Origin: Alcanivorax sp. S71-1-4 | GTDB lineage: Bacteria; Pseudomonadota; Gammaproteobacteria; Pseudomonadales; Alcanivoracaceae | DNA length: 64,000 nucleotides | Direction of reading: 5' to 3' | NCBI RefSeq assembly: GCF_009846755.1 | Contig: NZ_AQOR01000016.1 | Coordinates: 1-64,000 of the forward strand | Shown: piece after piece, positions 46,971 through 56,663 of the stretch | Layout of the letters: each line of letters begins with the position of its first letter | How positions within the stretch are numbered: the stretch's first letter is position 1 | Notes under the pieces: model-generated | Told to the model about the DNA's origin: nothing | Seen by the model: the letters and a program-made list of their open reading frames with translations, nothing else | The model's database searches: none | Translations under genes and position numbers: made by a program

Positions 46971-47995
46971 CAATCCTCCATCCGGTCCGCGATCTCGCGG
47001 CTGAGTTGCAGCACGGCCATGGCGTACAGGCGGCTGCGGTTGTACCGGGTGATGACGTAGAAGTTGTCGGTGGTCAGCCAGAATTCGCTGCCGTGTTCGC
47101 CGTCCAGCTCAAGTGCCGCGACGCGGGTATTGGCCGGCAGATCATAGCAGTAGCGGTAGGCGTTGTCGTCGCAGGAAAGCGGTGTGGCGCCCTTGGCGCC
47201 GGCTTCGCCCAGCGTCAGCGAGGGTTCGTAACTGGTGCTGAAAATGCTCTGGTAGGCAGTGCCTTCCACCTGGGCGCGGGCGGCCACCGGCAGGCCGGTC
47301 TGCCAGCGATGGGCGCGGAAATAGTGAGCCACACTGCCGATCACATCGGCGACGTCGTTGATCAGGTCAATCTTGCCGTCGTCGTTGAAATCCACGGCGT
47401 AGGCGCGGTAACTCGACGGAATGAACTGCGGCATGCCCAATGCGCCGGCGTAGGAACCGACCACTTCACCGGCGTCAATGCCGGCTTCACGTTCAAGCAG
47501 CAGCAGTTCTTTCAGTTCGCGGCGGAAGAAATCCGCCCGCGGCGGATAGTCAAACCCCAGCGTGGCCAATGCATCCACTGCCCGCCAGGTGCCCTTGTGG
47601 CGACCATAACGGGTTTCCACGCCGACAATGGCGACAATGATTTCTGCGGGCACACCGTATTCTTTCTCGGCGCGCTCCAGCAGGGCGCGGTGTTCACGCC
47701 AGAACGCCAGGCCCTGTTCGATGCGGCTGTCCTGAATGAATATCTTGCGGTACTCGCCCCAGGTCAGGGTGCGCTCGGCGGGTTTGGCAATCGCCTCGAG
47801 AATCTTGTCCTGGCGGGTGGCGCTGTCGAGCAACTGGCGCACATGCTGTTCATCCAGCCCTTCAGCGACCAGTTCGCGGATCAGTGCCTGGCCCTCGGGG
47901 CGGCTGCTGTAGTCGTTGGCGGTAGCGTGGCTGGCGGTGAAGCCCAGGCCCAGCAGGCACGCGGTGACGGAAAAACGAACAACGCCCTGTCGCAT
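46970..47995 (-). CDS. mltB: Membrane-bound lytic murein transglycosylase B
   Basis: A 341-residue lytic transglycosylase with a signal peptide (TACLLGLGFTASHATA). The catalytic Glu is in AIVGVETRYGRHKGTWRA, and SYAGALGMPQFIPSSY and DFNDDGKIDL are family signatures. It has no lipobox Cys, so it is a soluble (SltB-like) form. It lies 14 bp after rodA. Confidence 0.92.
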   Translation of the reverse strand: MRQGVVRFSVTACLLGLGFTASHATANDYSSRPEGQALIRELVAEGLDEQHVRQLLDSATRQDKILEAIAKPAERTLTWGEYRKIFIQDSRIEQGLAFWREHRALLERAEKEYGVPAEIIVAIVGVETRYGRHKGTWRAVDALATLGFDYPPRADFFRRELKELLLLEREAGIDAGEVVGSYAGALGMPQFIPSSYRAYAVDFNDDGKIDLINDVADVIGSVAHYFRAHRWQTGLPVAARAQVEGTAYQSIFSTSYEPSLTLGEAGAKGATPLSCDDNAYRYCYDLPANTRVAALELDGEHGSEFWLTTDNFYVITRYNRSRLYAMAVLQLSREIADRMED

Positions 47996-48009
47996 TGAAA
48001 CTCCTGAAA

Positions 48010-49149
48010 TCAGTGACCAAGCAGTTTGCGGTGTGTATGGATCGACATCAAGATGCCGAAGCCGCTCAGCAAAGTGACCGCCGAGGTGCCGCCAAAACTC
48101 ACCAGTGGCAAAGGTACGCCCACGACCGGCAGCAGGCCGGAGACCATACCGATGTTTACAAAGACATAAATAAAGAAAGTTAGTGCCAGAGACGCGGCAA
48201 GAAGACGGCTGAAATTGTCCTGCGCCTGCCAGCTGATCAACAGCCCGCGGCCGACAATGAACAGGTAGGTGGCCAGCAGCAGCAGGATGCCGATCAGGCC
48301 GATTTCCTCGCCGAGCACGGCGAGAATGAAATCGGTGGAGGACTCTGGCAGGAAGTCGAGCCGTGACTGGGTGCCGTTGAGCCAGCCCTTGCCGGTAATG
48401 CCGCCGGAGCCGATCGCGGTTTTTGACTGGATGATGTTCCAGCCGGCACCGAGCGGATCGGCCTCGGGGTTGAGGAAAGTGTCCACGCGTCGCCGCTGAT
48501 AGCCGTGCAGCACGAAAAAATACATCAGCGGTGCGGCGATGGAGAGTGCTGCCAGGGCGACCGCGATCAGCCGCCAGGACAGCCCGGCCACGAACAGGAT
48601 CAACAGGCCGGCGGCGGCCACCAGCAGGGCGGTGCCGAGGTCCGGCTGGCGGGCGATCAGTGCGGCCGGAATCAGGGTGATGGCCAGCACGATCAAGACG
48701 TCGCGCAGGCGTGCCGGCAGTGCCCGTTCACTGAAATACCAGGCGACCATGGCCGGGACGGCCAGTTTCATGATCTCTGACGGCTGGAAGCGGCCGATAC
48801 CGGGAATCGTCAACCAGCGCTGGGCGCCCATGGCGTGGGTCCCCATCACCAGCACCAGCACCAGCAGGATCAGCCCGACGCCGTAGAACGCCGGTGCCCA
48901 GAAGCGATAGCTGCGCGGCGGAATCTGCGCCATGACAAACAGAATGCCGAAGCCCAGACCAAAGCGCAGGCTCTGGCGCATCACCATTTCCATGTTGCTG
49001 TCGCCGGCACTGTAAAGCACCAGCAGGCCGCCCAGGCAGAGAGTGATCAGGGCGGCCAGCAGCGGGGCATCCAGATGCAGGCGCCAGGCCAGACTGTGGG
49101 CGCTACCCACCGGCTGTATCGACATCTGGCGCAGGAAATCACGGCGCAT
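48010..49149 (-). CDS. rodA: Rod-shape peptidoglycan polymerase RodA
   Basis: A 379-residue SEDS glycosyltransferase with about ten membrane helices. Motifs include AQRWLTIPGIGRFQPSEIMKLA, ARQPDLGTALLV, GAGWNIIQSKTAIGSGGITGKG and LPLVSFGGTSAVTLLSGFG. It polymerises lipid II for side-wall growth with PBP2. ATG 49149 lies 11 bp inside the end of mrdA; the longer frame to 49257 is a shadow of mrdA. Confidence 0.96.
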   Translation of the reverse strand: MRRDFLRQMSIQPVGSAHSLAWRLHLDAPLLAALITLCLGGLLVLYSAGDSNMEMVMRQSLRFGLGFGILFVMAQIPPRSYRFWAPAFYGVGLILLVLVLVMGTHAMGAQRWLTIPGIGRFQPSEIMKLAVPAMVAWYFSERALPARLRDVLIVLAITLIPAALIARQPDLGTALLVAAAGLLILFVAGLSWRLIAVALAALSIAAPLMYFFVLHGYQRRRVDTFLNPEADPLGAGWNIIQSKTAIGSGGITGKGWLNGTQSRLDFLPESSTDFILAVLGEEIGLIGILLLLATYLFIVGRGLLISWQAQDNFSRLLAASLALTFFIYVFVNIGMVSGLLPVVGVPLPLVSFGGTSAVTLLSGFGILMSIHTHRKLLGH

Positions 49150-51079
49150 CGGGTGTCTCCGGATTGAACAGGGCGGCCTCGGTGGGCACCGGGCCGCCGA
49201 GGGTGGCCGGTACGGTCTCGGGCAGGCCGACCGGTGGGACCGCCAGTTCGCCGGCATCGTTCAGCAGCCAGGCGTCCAGGGTGGCGCGTGCCACCGGGCC
49301 GGCGGCCGAGCCGCCGCCACCGCCGTTTTCCACCAGCACGGCCACGGCAATGGCCGGGTTCTCGGCGGGCGCGAAGGCGACGAACAGGGCGTGGTCACGT
49401 AGCCGCTCGGCGATTTCCTCGGCGTTGTATTCCTCGTCATTGGCGAGCGAGAACACCTGGGCAGTGCCGCTTTTGCCGGCGATCTGGTACTGCACGCCGC
49501 GACTGAGCAGGCGCGCGGTGCCGGCGCTGCCATGTATCACGTCGACCATGGCCTGGGTCATGCGCTGCCAGTGGCTGGGGGTGTTCATGACGGCCGGTTC
49601 GGTGGTCGGGGCTGGCGGCGCCAGTTGCGCCACGCGGGGCACCACCGGTATCCCCTGGCGGGCCAGGATGGCGGTGGAGAGTGCCAGTTGCAGCGGGGTG
49701 GTCAGCATGTAGCCCTGGCCGATGCTGGTGTTGATGGTGTCGCCATGGAACCAGGCCTGGCCCCGGGTGCCCCGTTTCCATTCCCGTGACGGCATGATGC
49801 CGCGCGCCTCGCTGGGCAGGTCGATGCCGGTGCGCAGGCCGATGCTGAAACGGGCCAGGAAATCGGCCATGCGGTCGATGCCGAGGCGGAACCCCATGTC
49901 GTAGAAGTAAGTGTCGCAGGACTGCATCACGGCCTTGTGCATGTCGACCCAGCCGTGCCCCTGCCGGCGCCAGTCGCGGAACACGCGCTGTTCGCCCTCG
50001 ATACGGTAGAAGCCGGGATCCCAGATGGTGCGCTGCCAGTCGGTGACGCCCGCCTGCAGGCCGGCCAGGCCGATGATCGGCTTGACGGTGGAGCCGGGCG
50101 GGTACTGCCCCTGCAGGGCGCGGTTGAACAGCGGCTGGTCATGGTCGTCCCGGTAGCCGGCATAGTCGAGGTGGGAAATGCCGGTGACAAACAGGTTGGG
50201 GTCGAAGCCGGGCCGGCTGACGAATGCGAGCACACCGCCGTCGCGCGGATCGATGGCGACCACGGCGCCACGTCGTTCGCCGAGGGCGTCCCAGGCCGCC
50301 TGCTGGACGCGGATGTCCAGTTGCAGGCGGAGATCCTGGCCGGGCTGGGGCGGGATTTCCTCCAGCACGCGCAGGATGCGGCCCCGGGCGTTGGTTTCCA
50401 CCTTGCGGTAGCCGGCCTGGCCATGCAGCAGACGTTCGTAGTGGCGTTCCACGCCGATGCGGCCGGCATAGTGGGTGCCGGAGTAGTTGGCCTGTTCGTC
50501 CGCGTCCATCTGCTCGATGTCTTCGGCGCTGATGCGGTTGACGTAGCCGAGCACGTGCGAGAGCAAGACGCCGTAGGGATAGTGGCGGATCGGATCGGCG
50601 TCGATGCGCACGCCGGGCATGGCGTGCTGCGTGACGGCGATGCGGGCAATCTCGGTTTCGGTCAGGCGCGCGCGCAGGGGCACCGGTTCCCACGGCCGGC
50701 GCGGGCTTTGCAGGCGGCGCCGGAAACGATCGATGTCGCCGCTCTCCAGGCTGACGATGCTGGCCAGTTCAGCCAGGGTGGCGTCCAGGTCCGGAATCTG
50801 CTCGGGGATCAGCGCCAGCGAGAAGTCGGGCTGGTTATCCGCCAGCAGCACGCCATGGCGGTCGTAGATCAGCCCGCGCGGCGGGGCGATGGCCTGCGTC
50901 TGCACGCGGTTCTTGTTCGAGAGGGTGGTGTAGCGATCGTGCTGGATGCCCTGCAGCCAGATCATGCGGGCGACCAGAGTCAGTGACAGCACCACCACGA
51001 TGACCACGGACCAGATCAGACGCACGGCAAAGATGCGGCCTTCCCGGTGATGGTCCTTGAAGGTCATCGGTGAGCGCAT
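49139..51079 (-). CDS. mrdA: Penicillin-binding protein 2
   Basis: A 646-residue class B PBP that cross-links peptidoglycan in the elongasome. An N-terminal membrane helix precedes the dimerisation domain (PPRGLIYDRHGVLLADNQPDFSL). Transpeptidase motifs are STVK (YPPGSTVKPIIG), SCD (VMQSCDTYFYDMG) and KSGT (IAGKSGTAQVFS). A Cys-free Pro-rich tail ends the protein. It is coupled to rodA by an 11 bp overlap. Confidence 0.96.
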   Translation of the reverse strand: MRSPMTFKDHHREGRIFAVRLIWSVVIVVVLSLTLVARMIWLQGIQHDRYTTLSNKNRVQTQAIAPPRGLIYDRHGVLLADNQPDFSLALIPEQIPDLDATLAELASIVSLESGDIDRFRRRLQSPRRPWEPVPLRARLTETEIARIAVTQHAMPGVRIDADPIRHYPYGVLLSHVLGYVNRISAEDIEQMDADEQANYSGTHYAGRIGVERHYERLLHGQAGYRKVETNARGRILRVLEEIPPQPGQDLRLQLDIRVQQAAWDALGERRGAVVAIDPRDGGVLAFVSRPGFDPNLFVTGISHLDYAGYRDDHDQPLFNRALQGQYPPGSTVKPIIGLAGLQAGVTDWQRTIWDPGFYRIEGEQRVFRDWRRQGHGWVDMHKAVMQSCDTYFYDMGFRLGIDRMADFLARFSIGLRTGIDLPSEARGIMPSREWKRGTRGQAWFHGDTINTSIGQGYMLTTPLQLALSTAILARQGIPVVPRVAQLAPPAPTTEPAVMNTPSHWQRMTQAMVDVIHGSAGTARLLSRGVQYQIAGKSGTAQVFSLANDEEYNAEEIAERLRDHALFVAFAPAENPAIAVAVLVENGGGGGSAAGPVARATLDAWLLNDAGELAVPPVGLPETVPATLGGPVPTEAALFNPETPDAP

Positions 51080-51176
51080 GATGGGAAATCAGATCCTCGG
51101 GTAGGGCGTGTCAGGCGCAAAGGGTAGTGTGATACAGCGGCCGAAGCCAGACACCTGGCCCCTCACGTCAGCGCTG

Positions 51177-51650
51177 TCAGCGGTGGTAGGGGTGGCCCGT
51201 GAGCAATGTCCAGCCGCGATACACCTGCTCGGCCACCAGAATCCGCACCAGTGGATGCGGCAGGGTGAGGTCGGACAGCGACCACTGCTGGCGGCATTCG
51301 GCGGACAACGTGGGGCACAGGCCATCGGGGCCGCCGACCAGAATGCACAGATCCTGGCCAAGATCGCGCAGGGTGCCGAGTTCGGTGGCGAGCTTTTCCG
51401 TGGTCAGGCGGCGGCCTTTGACTTCCAGGGCCACGGTCATCGCGCCGGGGTATTTCGCCAGTCGCTTGCGCAGCGCCTCGGCTTCGCGAGTGATCAGTGC
51501 GCCGGTATCGGCATTGTGACCGCGCTTCGGCAGGCTGATTTCCTCGATTTCAAGGCGGATGTCGCCGGACAGGCGGCGGGCGTACTCCGCCGTGCCGGCC
51601 TCGACCCAGGCGGGCATACGGGTGCCCAGTGCCAGCAGCCGGACGCGCAA
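51177..51650 (-). CDS. rlmH: 23S rRNA (pseudouridine1915-N3)-methyltransferase RlmH
   Basis: A 157-residue SPOUT methyltransferase. The C-terminal knot reads LCILVGGPDGLCPTL...LTLPHPLVRILVAEQVYRGWTLLTGHPYHR, which is diagnostic. The start is a rare TTG at 51650; the first residues (xRVRLLALGTRMPAWV) align with the known RlmH N-terminus, and no ATG is available. It starts 1 base after the rsfS stop. Confidence 0.95.
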   Translation of the reverse strand: MRVRLLALGTRMPAWVEAGTAEYARRLSGDIRLEIEEISLPKRGHNADTGALITREAEALRKRLAKYPGAMTVALEVKGRRLTTEKLATELGTLRDLGQDLCILVGGPDGLCPTLSAECRQQWSLSDLTLPHPLVRILVAEQVYRGWTLLTGHPYHR

Positions 51651-51651
51651 A

Positions 51652-52035
51652 TCAGGCGTCCTGTTCTTTACTGCCGTTGTCGGCGGCGCCGCGGTCCGGG
51701 TGCTGGTGCGGGTCGCGCCAGAGGCGTTCCAGATCGTAGAACTCGCGGGTGGCGGGCAGCATCACGTGCACGATGACATCGCCCAGATCGACCAGGATCC
51801 ATTCGGCATTCTGCTGGCCTTCCACGCCCACAGGCGGGAAGCCGCTGGCCTTGGCCTGTTCGACGACGTTGTCCGCAAGCGCCTTGACGTGGCGGCTGGA
51901 GGTGCCGGTGGCGATCACCATATTGTCGGCGATGCTGGTCAGTTTGCGGACATCAATGCTGCTGACGTTGCGGGCCTTGAGTTCATCCAGAGCGGCCAGG
52001 GTGATGTCGAGCAGGTCGGTTGTGCGGTCTGTCAT
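51652..52035 (-). CDS. rsfS: Ribosome silencing factor RsfS
   Basis: A 127-residue protein that binds L14 and blocks subunit joining when nutrients are scarce. The core ALDELKARNVSSIDVRKLTSIADNMVIATGTSSRHVKAL and EWILVDLGDVIVHVMLPATREFYDLERLW is unmistakable. ATG 52035 is chosen; the longer frame overlaps nadD and is not protein-like. Confidence 0.96.
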   Translation of the reverse strand: MTDRTTDLLDITLAALDELKARNVSSIDVRKLTSIADNMVIATGTSSRHVKALADNVVEQAKASGFPPVGVEGQQNAEWILVDLGDVIVHVMLPATREFYDLERLWRDPHQHPDRGAADNGSKEQDA

Positions 52036-52060
52036 GCGTTTCCTGATTCGGTGTGGGGGC

Positions 52061-52699
52061 TCAATGCGAGCGGTTCGGGACATTATACAGACCCTGCTCG
52101 TGGATATAGCTTTCCACGGCGGGGGGCAGGGCGTCGCTGTGGCCATCGCGGGCCAGGGCGTCGCGAATGCCGGTGGCGGAGAAATCCAGCCAGGGGGCGT
52201 CGAGCATCAGCCGGCGGCCGGCCGGGGCCTGCTGCAGGTCGCGGGCCTCGCCGGGCACAAAGGCTGCCCGGACGTCGAGATCCGCCTCGCTGGCGCCGGG
52301 ACGCGGCAGCACCGCGAGGTGACACAGTGCCGGGTAATCCTGCCAGCGGTGCCACTGGTGCAGGCTAGCGAAACTGTCGGCACCGATCACCAGTACCAGC
52401 GGCCGGTGCGGGCCGAGCGTGGCGCGAAAATGCCGCAGGGTGTTCAGGCTCCAGGACGGGCCGCGCTGGCGCAGCTCCCAGTCATCCGGGACCAGCCCCG
52501 GCTCGCCGTCGCAGGCCCGTTGCAGCATGGCCAGCCGCTGCGCGCCGCTGGCCGGGCGGTGCGGCGGCACGGCGTTGGGCAACAGGTGCACGGGGCAACC
52601 GAGCACGTCGGCGACGGTACGCGCCCCGCGCAGGTGTGCCATGTGAACCGGGTCGAAGGTGCCTCCGAACAGGGCCAGGGCGGAACCAGTGGCGGTCAT
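52061..52699 (-). CDS. nadD: Nicotinate-mononucleotide adenylyltransferase
   Basis: A 212-residue nucleotidyltransferase of NAD synthesis. The signatures [15 protein letters not shown] (HxGH-like HMAH) and the late SATGIRDAL (in place of SSTxIR) are present, as are [10 protein letters not shown] and [21 protein letters not shown] 52699 overlaps the proA stop (ATGA). Confidence 0.96.
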   Translation of the reverse strand: MTATGSALALFGGTFDPVHMAHLRGARTVADVLGCPVHLLPNAVPPHRPASGAQRLAMLQRACDGEPGLVPDDWELRQRGPSWSLNTLRHFRATLGPHRPLVLVIGADSFASLHQWHRWQDYPALCHLAVLPRPGASEADLDVRAAFVPGEARDLQQAPAGRRLMLDAPWLDFSATGIRDALARDGHSDALPPAVESYIHEQGLYNVPNRSH

Positions 52700-53976
52700 T
52701 CCCTGACCTGGCCGTCGCCCAGCACGACCCATTTGCGGCTGGTCAGGCCTTCCAGGCCGACCGGGCCGCGGGCGTGGAACTTGTCGGTGGAAATACCGAT
52801 TTCCGCGCCCAGGCCATACTCGAAGCCGTCGGCGAAGCGGGTCGAGGCATTGACCATCACCGAACTGGAGTCCACTTCGGTGAGGAAGCGGCGTGCGCGG
52901 GTGTAGTTTTCCGTGACGATGGCTTCGGTGTGCTGCGAGCTGTAGTGGTTGATGTGCTCGATGGCCTCGTCCAGCCCGCTGACGACCTTCACCGCCAGAA
53001 TCGGCGCCAGGTACTCCTCGAACCAGTCTGCTTCCGTGGCGGCGGTCAGCCCGGCCACCTTGCCGTCGAGCAGCGCGAGGGTGCGCTCGCAGCCGCGCAG
53101 TGCCACGCCGGCCTCGCTGAGCGCGCGCGCGATGCCAGGCAGCAAGGCCTCGGCGACGGCTTCGGCCACCAGCAGCGTCTCGGCAGTGTTGCAGGTGCCG
53201 TAGCGGTGGGTCTTGGCATTCAGGGTAATGCGCAGGGCCTTGTCCGGGTCGGCCTGCTCGTCGATATAGACGTGGCAGTTGCCGTCCAGGTGCTTGATGA
53301 CCGGCACGCGGGCATCGCGGCTGATGCGCTCGATCAGGCCCTTGCCGCCACGGGGCACGATAACGTCCACATATTCGGGCTGGGTAATCAGCGCGCCGAC
53401 CGCCACGCGGTCAGTGGTTTCCACCACCTGCACGGCATCTTCCGGCAGGCCGGCGGCGGCCAGGCCGGTGCGGATGCAGGCGGCGATCGCCTGGTTGGCA
53501 CGGATCGCCTCGGAGCCGCCGCGCAATATGGCGGCATTGCCGGATTTCAGGCACAGGGCCGCAGCGTCGATGGTCACATTCGGCCGCGACTCGTAGATGA
53601 TGCCGATCACGCCCAGCGGTACGCACATGTGACCGACCTGGATGCCGGTGGGGCGGTACTTCAGGCCGGTGATTTCGCCGATCGGGTCGGGCAGGGCCAT
53701 CACCTGCTCCAGGCCTTCGAGCATGCCGTCAAAGCGTGCCGGCGTCAGTTCCAGACGGTCGAGCATGGCGTCTTCCAGCCCGTTTTCACGGCCGGCAGCC
53801 ATGTCCTCACGGTTGGCGCTGAGGATGGTCTCGCGGGCGGCGCGCAGCGCGTCGGCAATGCCTGCCAGGGCTGCGTTCTTTTGTGCTGTGGACGCCCGTG
53901 CCATCTGCCGGGAGGCGGCGCGGGCGCGCACGCCCAGGTCCTGCATGTACTTCTCGATGTCCATGGTGCTCAACAT
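52696..53976 (-). CDS. proA: Gamma-glutamyl phosphate reductase
   Basis: A 426-residue enzyme of proline synthesis that reduces glutamyl-5-phosphate. [26 protein letters not shown]-type sequence, [26 protein letters not shown] and the catalytic Cys in [14 protein letters not shown] are present. A second ATG at 53964 is also a possible start. It begins the long minus-strand run toward lipA. Confidence 0.97.
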   Translation of the reverse strand: MLSTMDIEKYMQDLGVRARAASRQMARASTAQKNAALAGIADALRAARETILSANREDMAAGRENGLEDAMLDRLELTPARFDGMLEGLEQVMALPDPIGEITGLKYRPTGIQVGHMCVPLGVIGIIYESRPNVTIDAAALCLKSGNAAILRGGSEAIRANQAIAACIRTGLAAAGLPEDAVQVVETTDRVAVGALITQPEYVDVIVPRGGKGLIERISRDARVPVIKHLDGNCHVYIDEQADPDKALRITLNAKTHRYGTCNTAETLLVAEAVAEALLPGIARALSEAGVALRGCERTLALLDGKVAGLTAATEADWFEEYLAPILAVKVVSGLDEAIEHINHYSSQHTEAIVTENYTRARRFLTEVDSSSVMVNASTRFADGFEYGLGAEIGISTDKFHARGPVGLEGLTSRKWVVLGDGQVRE

Positions 53977-54235
53977 ATGTCCGGGTAAAGGGGGCCATTA
54001 TAGCGATATGCGGCGGTTTACGCGCTCCCGGAAATACCACAGAATGCCAGAGCGGTGTCTACCGGGCAGGCATTCTGGAATCACGCCAGTCTGGCTGGCG
54101 GGTACCGGTGCTTTCGCGCCACATCGCTATCAGGAAATCAAAAAAACGACACGCCCCGCGCAGGCGCCGCATGACGGCCCGTGATGGAGGCGGCGCAACA
54201 ATAACAACAGGCCAGTACCGGAGGCCGTGATAACT

Positions 54236-55528
54236 ATGCGTATCAATTATCAGGAATACAGCCGGGGCGCCATCAAGGCAGAACCGGAGAGTTTCTGGGT
54301 GGGACAGTGGCGCATCGACTACATTGCCTTCGGTGCACCCGAAAACCGTCACAAGCCACCGCTGGTAGTGATTGGCGGGGCCTTCCAGAATTTCACCTCC
54401 TACAAATACTGTGTCGAGCACATCTACACCGATTTCCCGGTGGTGCTGGTGGACCTGCCGTCGCTGGGCAATAACGACCAGGTGTCGCCGGACCTCGGCA
54501 TGGAAGACCTGGCCGACCTGCTGCATGAATTCGTCGTGCACATGGGCCTGCCGACCGTCCATCTGATGGGCCTCTCGCTCGGCTCGGCCATTGCCAGCAC
54601 CTTCGCCTACAAATATCCGCAGCTGACCGGCAAGATGATCGTCGCCGGCATCGTCGTGCGGCCGCGCAAGAGCTGGCGCATGCTGGTGGAAGAGTCGGTG
54701 CGTGTGCTGGATGAAGGCCGCATGGACGAATTTTCCCAGGCCGTGGTCCTGTACCTGGTCAATTATCATCGCCTGAAAGAAACCGGCATCACGCCCACCG
54801 CGCGGCGGCTGTTCTATCGGCAGATGAAAGCGCTCAGCGACAACGAGCGCGAGCGCTACAAGATCAACGGTCGCCGGCTGCTGTCGGTGGAAGGGCTGCT
54901 CGGCTACCCCGAATGTGAAACGCTGGTCACCACCGGCGAGTTCGACAGCTTTACGCTGCCGTGGGAAAACGCGGCGTTTGCCGCCCGCTGCCCGAACGCG
55001 CAGTTCGCGCTGATCAAGGGGGCGGACCACCTGCCGCAACTGGAAAAGCGCGAGGTGTCCCTGGAATTGTTCCTGACGTTTCTGCGGGGTGCGCCGCTGT
55101 CACAGGTGGACGGCATCACACTGTTCCCGCGCGGCAGCTACGAGCAACTGGAGCGTCGGCGCAGTGAGCGATTGCTGCCCTGCAATACCCGGGGCCACGT
55201 GACCAGCGAATCCCGCATTGGTGATCAGTTCCGTTTTGACCAGCGCGTGAAGGTCGTCGATATCAATTTCTTCGGCTGCCTGCTGAAACTGGAAAACCCC
55301 GGTTTCTCGACGGCAGAGCATGCCCGTGACTGCACGCTGCACATGAGTTCGCCGGAGCTGAAACTGGAACTGCTGGTGTTCCAGTATGAGGAGACCGGCT
55401 ACCTGCGCTGCCTGTTCAAGCACGGCAATATTCGCGAAGCGGAACGCTTTGCCGAACTGCTGAATGACCGCCAGTATTTTCTCGAGCCACGAGCCAGCAC
55501 CGGGAATGTACACAAGATTTACGGCTAA
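54236..55528 (+). CDS. Alpha/beta hydrolase fused to a PilZ-like C-terminal domain
   Basis: A 430-residue protein. Residues 1 to about 285 are an alpha/beta hydrolase: oxyanion region VVIGGAFQNFTSY, nucleophile elbow LMGLSLGSAIAS, acid near TTGEFDSFTLPWE and His in IKGADHLPQLEKRE. The C-terminal roughly 110 residues look like a PilZ domain: RRRSERLLP (RxxxR) and VVDINFFGCLLKLE (D-x-N-x-x-G in place of D-x-S-x-x-G). That would allow control by c-di-GMP. ATG 54236 is chosen over GTG 54227 by spacing from GGAGG. Substrate unknown. Confidence 0.78.
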   Translation: MRINYQEYSRGAIKAEPESFWVGQWRIDYIAFGAPENRHKPPLVVIGGAFQNFTSYKYCVEHIYTDFPVVLVDLPSLGNNDQVSPDLGMEDLADLLHEFVVHMGLPTVHLMGLSLGSAIASTFAYKYPQLTGKMIVAGIVVRPRKSWRMLVEESVRVLDEGRMDEFSQAVVLYLVNYHRLKETGITPTARRLFYRQMKALSDNERERYKINGRRLLSVEGLLGYPECETLVTTGEFDSFTLPWENAAFAARCPNAQFALIKGADHLPQLEKREVSLELFLTFLRGAPLSQVDGITLFPRGSYEQLERRRSERLLPCNTRGHVTSESRIGDQFRFDQRVKVVDINFFGCLLKLENPGFSTAEHARDCTLHMSSPELKLELLVFQYEETGYLRCLFKHGNIREAERFAELLNDRQYFLEPRASTGNVHKIYG

Positions 55529-55537
55529 AAGGGGACC

Positions 55538-55706
55538 GTAGGGTGGGTAGAGCCAAAGGCGAAACCCACCGTGTCCATGCTCGTTAATCACTCCCGCAAA
55601 AACATCGGAACCGTCATCTTCGGGTAGTAGGTAGTTTCGATGATTTTGTGCGAGCAGTGCGTTACATGGACCCGGTGGGTTTCGCCTTTGGCTCTACCCA
55701 CCCTAC
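55538..55706 (+). repeat. Palindromic TIR element, copy 5 (CCAAAGGCG end variant)
   Basis: A 169 bp plus-oriented copy between the convergent hydrolase and methyltransferase genes. It begins 9 bases after one stop codon and ends 8 bases before the other, without supplying either. Its ends and core match copy 4 closely. Confidence 0.9.
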
Positions 55707-55714
55707 CAACCAAG

Positions 55715-56572
55715 TCAGGCTCTGCCTTCAATCACCCGCACAAACGGCATGCCCCGTGAACGTGGCATGGGCAGCAGGCGATAAAAATCCCGCGGATTAT
55801 GCACTGTCACCTGGCCATAGCCGAGCGAGGTGAAATGTTGCTGCGCTTCGTGGTCACTCCCGAAATGAAAACTCACCCGGCTGCGTGACACCGTGCCGAG
55901 CAGGCCACGCAGGGTCTGCATGGTGCGGTGGAACGGGTGGTCATCCAGCAGTGGATAATTGTCGGTGAGATAAATGCCGGTGGGGTGGGCCGCCAGTACA
56001 TGCTGCAGGCGCCGCCAGAAACCATCGATGGTGGGCAGGTCGAAATAATTCACCAGGCCTTCTGTAATCACCAGCAGTGGCTTACTCTGGTCAAAATGAT
56101 CGCGCACCACGTTTTCCAGTGCATCGTCGGTATCGCGGGCAAACACGTTCAGCGGTACGGCCTGGTGCTGGGCGCTCAATGAGCCGGTGCGTGCCAGCAA
56201 TTGCTGTTTGCGGTCTGCCATGTCCGGCAAGTCCGCTTCCACATACGTCAGTTGCGGATAACGCTGGCAGAAACGGTAGCCGCGTGGTGACAGGCCGCAG
56301 GCGATTTCCAGAATCTGTGTGACGCCTTCTTCCTCAATGGCCTTTTCCACCAGGTGATCGATCAGGTGGTGGCGCTGCAGCAGGAAGGTGCGGATATTGC
56401 CGCCCACCAGTTTGCCGCCGACCAGTTCGAACGGGGCCAGCGCGTGGTAGAAGACACTGCCCATGCGGGTGCGAAAGGCGGGTGCGGACAGACCGTTGGC
56501 GGTCCAGACGTGGCCCGTGTACAGCGCAGTGAAGCTGATGGACGAGGTATCCAGACGATCTTTTTTCAACAT
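55715..56572 (-). CDS. Class I SAM-dependent methyltransferase (LCMT-like)
   Basis: A 285-residue methyltransferase. The SAM-binding motif is VTQILEIACGLSPRGYRF, followed by the acidic YVEADLPDMADRK and the post-motif LLVITEGLVNYFDL. The order resembles leucine-carboxyl-methyltransferase/O-methyltransferase-like proteins common in bacteria, whose substrates are unknown. ATG 56572 is preferred; a TTG at 56614 would add 14 residues. Confidence 0.82.
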   Translation of the reverse strand: MLKKDRLDTSSISFTALYTGHVWTANGLSAPAFRTRMGSVFYHALAPFELVGGKLVGGNIRTFLLQRHHLIDHLVEKAIEEEGVTQILEIACGLSPRGYRFCQRYPQLTYVEADLPDMADRKQQLLARTGSLSAQHQAVPLNVFARDTDDALENVVRDHFDQSKPLLVITEGLVNYFDLPTIDGFWRRLQHVLAAHPTGIYLTDNYPLLDDHPFHRTMQTLRGLLGTVSRSRVSFHFGSDHEAQQHFTSLGYGQVTVHNPRDFYRLLPMPRSRGMPFVRVIEGRA

Positions 56573-56663
56573 GGCGGGTGTATTGTTTTTCTGAAGGAGT
56601 GCCGAGGTTAACAAGACGGCCGGAGGGCTGCACGGTCGAACGGGTCAATCTTTCCGGACGCTG

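Noticed and set aside
52636-53988. A 450-residue open frame on the plus strand
   Set aside because: It is antisense to proA and part of nadD, with no recognisable domain.
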